Shown here: piece after piece, positions 19,249 to 26,944 of the stretch
Layout of the letters: the number at the start of each line of letters is the position of its first letter
How positions within the stretch are numbered: the first letter of the stretch is position 1
Assembly: GCF_002752635.1 (NCBI RefSeq)
Contig: NZ_AYTW01000004.1
Location: forward strand, 62,001 to 126,000
DNA length: 64,000 nt
From: Mesotoga sp. Brook.08.105.5.1
GTDB lineage: Bacteria; Thermotogota; Thermotogae; Petrotogales; Kosmotogaceae
Reading direction: 5' to 3'
Notes under the pieces: generated by a model
What the model was told of the DNA's origin: nothing
What the model saw: only the letters and a program-made list of their open reading frames with translations
Database searches by the model: none
Program-made: the position numbers and the translations under genes

Positions 19249-19313
19249 ATTCATGGAGATTCTATCACCCTGGTGAAATGCTTGTCAATCACTCTAGAAG
19301 GATCGTTCTCCAA

Positions 19314-20684
19314 TCAAATGTCTACAAGTTCTTCTAAAGAAGCTTTCGCAAGATCCGCAGCAGACGAAGAGTCTACAGTAGATATCAGACCTATGGCTCC
19401 AAGAATATAGTCTCTATCCCTGAAAAGACTGACTTCCTTTCTTGGAAGGAGTTCCTTTTCATGTTTCGCCGATAGACTTCTTATACTCTCCATAATCTTC
19501 GAGGCAAACCGAGACCTGCTGAGAATTCCTCCTGTGCCAATTACTGACCTAACGGCAGTAAGATCCTTGCCGTAAGCCACTTCTATTCTTCCAGTTGGCC
19601 CAAAGAACTGCTTGAGGCCTCCGGCATGTCTTCTGATTGAAGTCTCGAAACAATACGTTGCCAAACGAGCAGAGAACGCCTCATCATTAGCGTCCTTGGG
19701 ATAGGGAGTAAGGTTGCTCACGATTTTATCTAGATGAGGAAACTCGATTTTCAGTTTGTCCCTGCCTATGTGTTCAACAACGTGACGGGCATTAACGTAG
19801 ATCCCCAGATCTCCTTCAACTGTTCTCTTGGATCTCGGTTCAGGAGAAACCAGCATTGAAGCGATTTTGGGGTCTCCATCTGTAACGGAATCGACATCCG
19901 TTGTAGCCCCTCCTATGTCTACAGCAACAACGTCCCCATGAAAACTGGAAAATAACTCTGTTGCAAGCATTACCGCTGCTGGAGTAGGAACTATTGGTCT
20001 GTTGATCATTGAGTAGATCTTCTCCATACCAGGTCCTTTTACAATGTTTTTCGAGAAAACCTCTCTGATTACTTCTCTGGTAGGCTCGACATTGAGTTCA
20101 TCTATACGAGGGTACACATTATCTACAATGTGAACATCTCGCCCCTTCTGCGAGATTATCTCCTCCACCTCATCGGCTGCCGCGGAATTGCCTGCATAGA
20201 CAATGGGGATTTCGTGATCTATGTTTCCCAGAACTTCAGCGTTGCGCACTACCGTCTCTCTCTCCCCATAGTCTACCCCGCCCGCAAGAAGAATCAATTT
20301 AGGACTTGTTTCCATTATCCTCTTCAGGTCTCTTTCTGAGAGCTTGCCAGCAGTTACCAACTTTATAACTCCGCCAGCCCCAAGCGCCGCTTCTCTGGCG
20401 GCTTTTACTGTCATATCATAAACAAGTCCATGAACCGTCATTCTGAGTCCGCCGGCCGCACTCGAAGATGCGAGGAATGCATCCCATTCAAGACTGTCAA
20501 TGCGAAGAGATATCTTAAGAGCTCTCAAAGCCTTCTCTATCCCAATTGTCACATCTTGCTCATCAACTGTAGTATAGGATTCACCCTGTCCAAGAAACCT
20601 CATTGATCCAGAAGCGTCAGAAGAAAAAGCAGAGAGCACCGTAGTGGTGCTCCCGATTTCAGCAGTCAGGAACTCAATTCTCAT
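19314..20684 (-). CDS. GlmL/MutL-family ASKHA protein (aminomutase reactivation type)
   Basis: 456 residues with the acetate kinase-sugar kinase-Hsp70 fold: an N-terminal phosphate-1-like AEIGSTTTVLSAF, a central segment LILLAGGVDYGERETV and a second nucleotide-binding motif VVAVDIGGATTDVDSV around residue 255. This matches the GlmL family, encoded beside B12-dependent glutamate or ornithine mutases and thought to reactivate or assemble them. No mutase subunit lies in the window. It is the last gene of a long operon, overlapping yqeY by 4 nt. The reactivation role is inferred from family context. Confidence 0.82.
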   Translation of the reverse strand: MRIEFLTAEIGSTTTVLSAFSSDASGSMRFLGQGESYTTVDEQDVTIGIEKALRALKISLRIDSLEWDAFLASSSAAGGLRMTVHGLVYDMTVKAAREAALGAGGVIKLVTAGKLSERDLKRIMETSPKLILLAGGVDYGERETVVRNAEVLGNIDHEIPIVYAGNSAAADEVEEIISQKGRDVHIVDNVYPRIDELNVEPTREVIREVFSKNIVKGPGMEKIYSMINRPIVPTPAAVMLATELFSSFHGDVVAVDIGGATTDVDSVTDGDPKIASMLVSPEPRSKRTVEGDLGIYVNARHVVEHIGRDKLKIEFPHLDKIVSNLTPYPKDANDEAFSARLATYCFETSIRRHAGGLKQFFGPTGRIEVAYGKDLTAVRSVIGTGGILSRSRFASKIMESIRSLSAKHEKELLPRKEVSLFRDRDYILGAIGLISTVDSSSAADLAKASLEELVDI

Positions 20685-21142
20685 CTGCTTTCAAGGAGCT
20701 CCCTTACGATCCTGTTGGCCAGCTTGCCATCTGCTCTTCCCTTCAGTCTGGCCATCAGTTCTCTCATTACCTTGCCCAGATCTGACGGATTATTGGCCTT
20801 TAAATCATCAATCGTCTTCAATGCAAGTTTCCGAATTTCATCAACGGTCATTTCTTCAGGAAGAAATCGCTTAAGGATTTCCAGCTCTGCCGATTCGCTT
20901 GCAACGAGATCGTCTCTCCCGGCCTTCTCGTAAGCCTCAATAGATTCTTCGCGTTTCTTAGCTTCCTTCGCAATGAGATCTATCAGCAACTCATCGGTAA
21001 CTTCTGCGCCTCTTGTTTCTTCAGAAGACGCAAGATATGTCTTCACTGAAGCGATAACTCCCCTAAGTGTGTTGGTTTTCAGGGTATCCCTGGATTTCAT
21101 GGCTTCTTTCATCTCTTGTTGGATTCGATCGAACAGACTCAT
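20681..21142 (-). CDS. yqeY: GatB/YqeY domain-containing protein
   Basis: 153 residues, all helical, with the YqeY layout: N-terminal LFDRIQQEMKEAMKSRD, central EAKKREESIEAYEKAGR, and C-terminal DLGKVMRELMARLKGRADGK, the RNA-contact helix shared with the tail of GatB. The family is associated with tRNA metabolism, but a defined activity is lacking. It sits 10 nt after lysS and overlaps glmL by ATGA, which supports a translation-linked role. Confidence 0.9.
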   Translation of the reverse strand: MSLFDRIQQEMKEAMKSRDTLKTNTLRGVIASVKTYLASSEETRGAEVTDELLIDLIAKEAKKREESIEAYEKAGRDDLVASESAELEILKRFLPEEMTVDEIRKLALKTIDDLKANNPSDLGKVMRELMARLKGRADGKLANRIVRELLESR

Positions 21143-21152
21143 AAAATCACCT

Positions 21153-22658
21153 CTACAGATCCTCGATGTCGCTTAGCGACTCTTCTTCATCAAAAGAGAT
21201 CGGTCTCACGAGCGGGAACGGAATGATATCCCTTATTGACGGCGAATCTGTAACAAGCATGATTACTCTATCCCAACCCACCCCCAAGCCTCCAGTAGGC
21301 GGCATTCCGTATTCAAGAGCCCTTATGAAGTCTTGATCCATCATCTGAGCTTCCTCATCTCCAATATCTCTCAAGCTAGCCTGGTGAAGAAAACGGTTGT
21401 ACTGCTCTATTGGATCGTTCAGTTCACTAAAGGCGTTGGCCATTTCCATTGAGCTGATTATCAACTCGAATCTTTCGGTCACTCTAGAATCTTCTCTGTG
21501 GACTTTCGACAATGGAGAGATTATCACCGGATGCTCGGTCACAAAAGTGGGATTCACAAGATTATGTTCCACGAGATCCCAGAGCTTCTCAATCAAGTGG
21601 CCCCTTTCCTTGATTTCGAGTTCAGTATTGTTCTTTTTCAAAATGGCTATTAGTTCTTCATCGGAGTCTTTCAAAATATCTACGCCTAGATTCTCCTTGA
21701 TAAAATCTGCCATCCTCACTCTTCGCCATGGTCTGGAAAAGTCGATTTCTTTTCCCTGATATGTAATCTTTTCAGAACCCGTGATTTCGCGCACGACGTA
21801 ATTGATCATCTCTTCAGTGATGTCCATTATGTCGTTGTAGTCCGCATAAGCCCAATACAGCTCCATCATAGTGAACTCAGGATGATGCTTGTAGGATACT
21901 CCCTCATTGCGGAAATTCTTTCCGATTTCAAATATCCTTTCAAATCCACCAACGAGATACCTCTTGAGGAATAGCTCTTCGGCGATTCTAAGATACATGT
22001 CCGATTCAAAAACGTTTATGTGAGTCCTAAAAGGCCTTGCTGATGCCCCTCCCGTCAAGTAGTGGAGCATTGGTGTATCCACTTCGATGAAATCCTTAGA
22101 CTGAAGAAACTCTCTAACAAGCCTGAACAGTTCCGAACGAACCTTGAACCTTCTGAGAGCATCATCGCTTGAAAGCATTTCGACGTATCTCTGCCTGTAG
22201 ATTATCTCCTTGTCCCTCACTCCGTGCCATTTTTCGGGCATCGTTCGTATCGCCTTTGAGAGTATTTCAAATTCCTTGACGAAGACCGACATCTCACCTG
22301 TATGGGTCTTGAATGGGAAACCGACTACTCCGACGAAATCTCCGATATTCACAAATTTCTTGAAGACTTCGAAGTTCTCGGCACCGACCCCATCAAGCCT
22401 TACATAGGCCTGGATCCTATCGGAATTATCTCGGATAACAAAGAAGGCTGATTTTCCGTGGTTTCTCATCGCCACGATTCTTCCCGCAATTCTTACAGTC
22501 GTATCTTCCTTTGTTTCGGAGTCCTTGAGGTAGGAAAACTCTCTCTTGATTTGATCTGCCCAATGAGTCTTGTCGAAACGATACGGAAACGGCTCGATTC
22601 CTTCATTGCGCATCTGATTAATCTCTTCTATTCTTTGTCTTCGTGCTTCTTCGCCCAT
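21153..22658 (-). CDS. lysS: Lysyl-tRNA synthetase, class II
   Basis: Charges tRNA-Lys. 501 residues: an N-terminal OB-fold anticodon-binding domain (about 55-150, with [21 protein letters not shown]), then the class II core with motif 1 region around FIEVDTPML, motif 2 [31 protein letters not shown] split as usual, and motif 3 [13 protein letters not shown] near residue 465. ATG is preceded by GGGGGATA. It lies 12 nt after greA and 10 nt before yqeY. Confidence 0.97.
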   Translation of the reverse strand: MGEEARRQRIEEINQMRNEGIEPFPYRFDKTHWADQIKREFSYLKDSETKEDTTVRIAGRIVAMRNHGKSAFFVIRDNSDRIQAYVRLDGVGAENFEVFKKFVNIGDFVGVVGFPFKTHTGEMSVFVKEFEILSKAIRTMPEKWHGVRDKEIIYRQRYVEMLSSDDALRRFKVRSELFRLVREFLQSKDFIEVDTPMLHYLTGGASARPFRTHINVFESDMYLRIAEELFLKRYLVGGFERIFEIGKNFRNEGVSYKHHPEFTMMELYWAYADYNDIMDITEEMINYVVREITGSEKITYQGKEIDFSRPWRRVRMADFIKENLGVDILKDSDEELIAILKKNNTELEIKERGHLIEKLWDLVEHNLVNPTFVTEHPVIISPLSKVHREDSRVTERFELIISSMEMANAFSELNDPIEQYNRFLHQASLRDIGDEEAQMMDQDFIRALEYGMPPTGGLGVGWDRVIMLVTDSPSIRDIIPFPLVRPISFDEEESLSDIEDL

Positions 22659-22670
22659 AAATATCCCCCA

Positions 22671-23144
22671 TCACTTGCCGATGGTAAGAATCTTGTACTT
22701 AGCCCAGCCTGCAGGGGTTTTCACCCTTACCACTTCATCCACTTTGTGAGTCAGGATTCCCCGTCCAATCGGAGAATCGGAACTGATTTTTCCCTCGAAA
22801 ATGTTGGCTTCCTGTGCGTTAACAATTCTGAACTGAGATTTTTCGCCTGTCTCTATATTCTGAAGCTCAACTACATAACCGAGCTTCACAGAGCTTGTAT
22901 CTCCGTCATCTTCAATAATCTCGGCATTATTCAGAATTTCCTCAAGCTGCTTTATCCTGCTATCGATTCTTCCCTGTTCGTTCTTAGCCTCGTCGTATTC
23001 GCTATTTTCGCTAAGGTCTCCGAGCTCCCTTGCCTCCTTAATCCGCTCCGCAATATCATACATGAGCTTCTTCCTTAGGCTCTCGAGCTCCTCTTTCATT
23101 CTGTCGAAACCTTCCTGCGTGAGGTAGATAACCTGCTTTTTCAC
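22671..23144 (-). CDS. greA: Transcription elongation factor GreA
   Basis: Rescues backtracked RNA polymerase by stimulating transcript cleavage. An N-terminal coiled coil (about residues 5-75, with the GreA segment ARELGDLSENSEYDEAK bearing the acidic tip) is followed by an FKBP-like C-terminal domain ending DEVVRVKTPAG. GTG at 23144 follows GGAGGG with 9-nt spacing and gives 157 residues, the standard GreA length; the upstream ATG at 23165 would place the binding site inside the gene. It lies 17 nt after nrdR and 12 nt before lysS. Confidence 0.96.
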   Translation of the reverse strand: MKKQVIYLTQEGFDRMKEELESLRKKLMYDIAERIKEARELGDLSENSEYDEAKNEQGRIDSRIKQLEEILNNAEIIEDDGDTSSVKLGYVVELQNIETGEKSQFRIVNAQEANIFEGKISSDSPIGRGILTHKVDEVVRVKTPAGWAKYKILTIGK

Positions 23145-23161
23145 GAACTGAATCCCTCCAT

Positions 23162-23623
23162 TCAACGATCTCTATCGTCTCTGAGTTCCTCAATTATATC
23201 CATGAAATGGTCTATGTCCCTAAATTCTTTGTAAACAGATGCAAATCTGACGTAGGCAACCCTATCCAGGGACTTAAGTTCCGCCATTATCATTTCACCA
23301 ATCTCGCTTGAGATTACTTCATATTTTCCCGATTTCACTACCTCGTTTTCTACTGAATTTACTATCCTGTTGACTGTGTCTACAGATATGGGCCTCTTTT
23401 CACAGGCTCTGAGTAGCCCGTTTAGGAGTTTCTCCCTGCTGAACTTCTCTCTCCTTCCATCCTTCTTAACAACTAAGAAAGGAAGTTTCTCATACCTTTC
23501 GTAGGTAGTAAATCTTGCACCACAACTCTCGCACTCTCTTCTTCTCCGAATGGAAGTGCTTTCATCGGTCGGCCTTGAATCAAGAACTCTTGTCGAATCT
23601 CCACCACAAAAAGGACATTTCAT
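23162..23623 (-). CDS. nrdR: Transcriptional repressor NrdR
   Basis: Zinc-ribbon and ATP-cone repressor of ribonucleotide reductase genes. The 153-residue protein has four zinc cysteines (CPFCGG and CESCGARF, residues 3-34), the RRRRE stretch between them, and an ATP-cone domain from about residue 48 ([21 protein letters not shown]). ATG abuts the whiA stop (TAGATG), with GGAGATAG as ribosome binding site. No nrd gene is in the window, so its targets lie elsewhere. Confidence 0.96.
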   Translation of the reverse strand: MKCPFCGGDSTRVLDSRPTDESTSIRRRRECESCGARFTTYERYEKLPFLVVKKDGRREKFSREKLLNGLLRACEKRPISVDTVNRIVNSVENEVVKSGKYEVISSEIGEMIMAELKSLDRVAYVRFASVYKEFRDIDHFMDIIEELRDDRDR

Positions 23624-24550
23624 CTAGCTATCTCCCAACTCTTCCGCCAATGCCATGAGCTTCTTCAACCTATTATATACTGCTGACTTGCTCATCGGCG
23701 GATTCATAATCTCGCCCAGCTCTCTCAGATTAAGATCCTCGTTTTCAATCCTGAGGATTGCAACTTGACGAAGATCCTCATCCAATCTGTCGATGCCGTA
23801 CTTCTTATCGATGATTCTTATGGCTCTTACATGCTTTGCCATTGCCTGAGCAGACTTGTTTGCATTTGCTGTAAGGAAATTCAGAGTCCTGCTTACATCG
23901 CTCCTGATCTTTCTTACTTCGATCGCGCTCGAAAGTCTCGTCACCGTCTTCTTTCCCCCCATCAGAGAAAGCAGTTCTATTAGGTCAAGCGACGACTTCA
24001 CATATGCTTTGAACTTATCTCTTACTCTTACTATTCCGATCTTAATGTTGAAATTGTCTGATATGTACTCCTTCAGTGAACTAACAAAAGCCTCAGTAGT
24101 ATCAAGCGTTATTTCCAGGTGATACTCCTTGGATGGATCAACAATCGAACCTCCAGCCAAATACAGTCCCCTGATGAACGCACCGAAGTAGACCGGATCA
24201 TCTCTAACGGGTTTTGGTATGGAGTCATCTCTGACTGAAATGCCATTCTTTCGGAGGAACTCTTCTACCTCTTCAAAGCGAAAAGTAAGCTCTCCGCCTC
24301 TCTTTCTTCCTAATCTGATTTCTTCTATTACCTGTGTTTCATGAATCGGCATGGAAAGCTTCTTCGAAATCTGAAACAGCCTTTTAAGACTCGTTATAGA
24401 TGTAAGCGGGATAACAAGGAAAGCGGTACTTCCTCTTAATCGTAATGTCCCTCTCGACTTAACAAAACCCAGATATTCAGATCTGCACTCGTCTTGGTCG
24501 TCCAACGGGAGATGACAAAGCTCTTCTTTGAGTTTGTCGGCATAGCTCAC
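23624..24550 (-). CDS. whiA: WhiA-type DNA-binding protein
   Basis: 308 residues: an N-terminal LAGLIDADG-like homing-endonuclease fold (AFIRGLYLAGGSIVDPSKEY near residue 125) and a C-terminal helix-turn-helix (NLRELGEIMNPPMSKSAVYNRLKKL split over the last 40 residues). WhiA controls sporulation genes in Streptomyces and influences division and chromosome segregation in Bacillus. The start is GTG 24550 after GAGGAAAAGAT, overlapping yvcK by 4 nt. The position beside yvcK is the usual conserved one. Confidence 0.93.
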   Translation of the reverse strand: MSYADKLKEELCHLPLDDQDECRSEYLGFVKSRGTLRLRGSTAFLVIPLTSITSLKRLFQISKKLSMPIHETQVIEEIRLGRKRGGELTFRFEEVEEFLRKNGISVRDDSIPKPVRDDPVYFGAFIRGLYLAGGSIVDPSKEYHLEITLDTTEAFVSSLKEYISDNFNIKIGIVRVRDKFKAYVKSSLDLIELLSLMGGKKTVTRLSSAIEVRKIRSDVSRTLNFLTANANKSAQAMAKHVRAIRIIDKKYGIDRLDEDLRQVAILRIENEDLNLRELGEIMNPPMSKSAVYNRLKKLMALAEELGDS

Positions 24551-25509
24551 ATCTTTTCCTCTCCCAATAGATTCAGCTCTTTCAGGATCGACAGAATGCT
24601 GTCTCTCGAATGACGAACGACCAGACGGTTCCGTCCGTCATCAATCAGCTCTGCAGTACCGCCTGAAACTACCCTAACCCGAGTATCGGTAAGCATATCG
24701 TTTCTCACCGGCATAGAGCCCCTTTCATAATACCTATTCAGCACGGCAGGCTCTACTTCTCCCACTTCAGTCCAAAAGATCATGTCAAAAGTCACCCCAC
24801 TATAGTCTTCAACGACATTGACGTGATCGGCAAGTGAAAAACCTGTAGACTCACCAGGTTGGGTCATAATGTTACATATGTAAACCTTATTTGCTTTGGA
24901 CTTCCCGAAGGCCTCTCTGACCCCGGAAACCAGGAAATTGGGTACAACACTTGTAAACAGGCTGCCGGGGCCCACAATTACCGTCTTTGCAGATTCTATT
25001 GCGCCCAATACCTCTGGAAGTGCCTTCACAGCCTTATCGAGAAATACCCTTTCTATTCTCTTTCCGGCAGCCGATATCCTTGACTCTCCCTTAATGAATG
25101 ATCCATAATCAATCTCAGCCACAAGATGCACAAGATCGTCGGCTACGGGCAAGACTCTCCCTTTGATTTTCAGCATTCTTGAGGCCGCGAGGACCGCTTC
25201 TGGAAAGCTCTGAAACATCTCAGTAAGACCTGCAATAATTATATTGCCAAGAGAATGACCATTCATAGCGCGAGCCTCAAATCTGTACGAAAAGACTTTT
25301 GTTAGGAATTCCTCATCATCAGCCAAAGCAATCACGTTATTCCTTACATCCCCTGGCGGGGGCATGCTCATGGCTTCCCTGAGAAATCCTGAGCTTCCAC
25401 CATCGTCCGTAACTGCAACTACAAGCGTTAAACTACTATCGTAATGCTTTAGGACCCTTGCAAAGGTAGAGAGACCAGTTCCGCCACCTATCAAAACCGT
25501 CTTGCTCAT
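24547..25509 (-). CDS. yvcK: YvcK/CofD-like gluconeogenesis factor
   Basis: 320 residues with the YvcK N-terminus VLIGGGTGLSTFARVLK, then VAVTDDGGSSGFLR and PPPGDVRNNVIALAD, and GPGSLFTSVVPNFLV near residue 200. YvcK binds UDP-sugars and is needed for growth on gluconeogenic carbon and for wall homeostasis in Bacillus. Coupled by 4-nt overlaps both to murI upstream and whiA downstream. RapZ, the usual neighbour in Firmicutes, is absent and murI occupies its place. Confidence 0.94.
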   Translation of the reverse strand: MSKTVLIGGGTGLSTFARVLKHYDSSLTLVVAVTDDGGSSGFLREAMSMPPPGDVRNNVIALADDEEFLTKVFSYRFEARAMNGHSLGNIIIAGLTEMFQSFPEAVLAASRMLKIKGRVLPVADDLVHLVAEIDYGSFIKGESRISAAGKRIERVFLDKAVKALPEVLGAIESAKTVIVGPGSLFTSVVPNFLVSGVREAFGKSKANKVYICNIMTQPGESTGFSLADHVNVVEDYSGVTFDMIFWTEVGEVEPAVLNRYYERGSMPVRNDMLTDTRVRVVSGGTAELIDDGRNRLVVRHSRDSILSILKELNLLGEEKM

Positions 25510-26330
25510 GATGTAACTCGTTCCTTCAAAGCAATCCCTGAAGACGTAAGGTCAACGCCCCTGACGTTTTCCGCCTTTCCTAGATATCTTCCAAGAATCT
25601 CCTGGAAAAAGCGAATATTACCGCTTACATAATACTCAACAGTAGATGAATGATGCGAGGAAATCGTTGCCCAATCGGCAACATTCTTGGCAATGTACTC
25701 CGCGGGGTCTATGATCCTTGTCCTGGGAGACAAAAGCGACTCGATCGAACTCCTAATAAACGGATAATGAGTACATCCAAGAATCAAGAAGTCCGGTTGA
25801 ATCTTAGCGAGGTCTGCCAAATAATACTTGACGATCGAATCAACGATTTCACCCTCCCAGATTCCCTCTTCTATCAAAGGAACGAAAAGCGGGCAGGCCC
25901 TTTGTAAGATTTTGCTGATGCTTTCATAACGAAACAGCCTTCTTAAATAGAGAGACTTCTTCACAGTATTCTCAGTTGCGATCACTGCAACTGTCGACTT
26001 GTCGGGTGCAGTCTCCCCAAGAAACTTCGCTGTTGGATCGATGATGCTGAAGTATGGAGTAGTCAGCTCCGTCTTCTCCCTTTGAGAGAGTATAGAATCG
26101 GAAGTGTTACAGGCAGTGACGATTGCATCGACACCCAACTGGGCAAAAAAGTCGAAGATCTCTCTGACATACCTTCTCAGTGTCTCAACTGGCTTTGAGC
26201 CATAGGGTACCCGCGCAGTGTCGGCAAAGTAGTGCAGGCTTACTCCCTCGGGAAAGGCTTCCAATAGTCTTTTAACAACTGTGAGGCCACCAATTCCAGA
26301 ATCGAAGACACCGATCCTCAGACTATTTTT
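25506..26330 (-). CDS. murI: Glutamate racemase
   Basis: Makes D-glutamate for peptidoglycan. It has N-terminal GVFDSGIGGLTVVK and both catalytic cysteines, in ACNTSDS and GCTHYPF. The start is unclear: an ATG at 26375 would overlap zapA by 53 nt, whereas homologues begin just before RIGVFDSG. TTG 26330 (274 residues, 8-nt overlap with zapA) is my choice; CTG 26321 is another candidate. The stop overlaps yvcK by ATGA. Confidence 0.92.
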   Translation of the reverse strand, partial: KNSLRIGVFDSGIGGLTVVKRLLEAFPEGVSLHYFADTARVPYGSKPVETLRRYVREIFDFFAQLGVDAIVTACNTSDSILSQREKTELTTPYFSIIDPTAKFLGETAPDKSTVAVIATENTVKKSLYLRRLFRYESISKILQRACPLFVPLIEEGIWEGEIVDSIVKYYLADLAKIQPDFLILGCTHYPFIRSSIESLLSPRTRIIDPAEYIAKNVADWATISSHHSSTVEYYVSGNIRFFQEILGRYLGKAENVRGVDLTSSGIALKERVTS

Positions 26331-26604
26331 CAACCTCGTCACGTCCCTGGAAGTATTCCGAAAGAACCTCTTCATATTTCGCCTTTAGCCTAAGCAGTTC
26401 ATTCTGACTTCTTGCAAGGTCGTGTGCAAGGTTCACCGAAATCCCCACAAGCAACTTCTCATAGCCGACTTCCTCTTCGTTCTTGCTTATTGAATTGTAC
26501 ATCTCCGTAATCTTTGAAAAGACCTGATCCACGAGTTCCTGAGGATCGCTTGTAAGAAAAGTGTACTTCCTTCCTCCGAGGTCCAGAGTGACTGATCGCT
26601 TCAT
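26323..26604 (-). CDS. zapA: Cell division protein ZapA
   Basis: 93 residues with the ZapA pattern: N-terminal strand pair VTLDLGGRKYTFLTS, then a helix with the conserved Dxx..I segment and a long C-terminal coiled coil ending LLRLKAKYEEVLSEYF. ZapA bundles FtsZ filaments at the division site. It lies between an acidic coiled-coil gene (11 nt upstream) and murI, linking septum assembly to wall precursor synthesis. Length and pattern fit; the assignment rests on motif reading only. Confidence 0.82.
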   Translation of the reverse strand: MKRSVTLDLGGRKYTFLTSDPQELVDQVFSKITEMYNSISKNEEEVGYEKLLVGISVNLAHDLARSQNELLRLKAKYEEVLSEYFQGRDEVEK

Positions 26605-26615
26605 TGTTCGACTCC

Positions 26616-26852
26616 TTATACCTTCTTGCTGTCTTCGACGAGGCTGCCTCTTACCCTTTTTATTAATGAAGAAATTGTCCTTGACTCACTTTCAAGGCGG
26701 AGTTCAAGTTCCCGGATTCTTAGCTCGGATTCCTCAACTTTTTTCTGTGCTGTCTCGAGCTGCGTCCAGAGCTGTTCGTTTTCCTTCCTGAGACGGTTGA
26801 ATTCTTCAACCATCTTGTCTACGACTAGTTCAAGCTCCTGATAACTGTCCAA
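26616..26852 (-). CDS. Small coiled-coil protein, ZapB-like
   Basis: 78 residues and almost wholly coiled coil with clear heptads (LELVVDKMVEEFNRLRKEN and onward), rich in E, L, K and R. AGGGGGTG is followed after 6 nt by TTG 26852, which I take as start; GTG 26861 and TTG 26858 overlap the site. Size and character resemble ZapB, the coiled-coil partner of ZapA in proteobacteria, and the gene lies directly before zapA. Sequence alone cannot prove homology, since coiled coils look alike. Confidence 0.6.
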   Translation of the reverse strand: MDSYQELELVVDKMVEEFNRLRKENEQLWTQLETAQKKVEESELRIRELELRLESESRTISSLIKRVRGSLVEDSKKV

Positions 26853-26907
26853 GAACAACACCCCCTATTTTGAGATTATAACACCTCAACAGAGAAAGAA
26901 AACGCGA

Positions 26908-26931
26908 GCAACCGCCCGAACGGGCGGTTGC
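26908..26931 (-). terminator. Terminator downstream of pgk-tpi
   Basis: Perfect 10-bp stem GCAACCGCCC (26908-26917) with GGGCGGTTGC (26922-26931) and a GAAC loop. On the minus strand it is followed by a T-rich tract (TCGCGTTTTCTTTCTCTG). Confidence 0.85.
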
Positions 26932-26944
26932 TATATCGCTCTGA

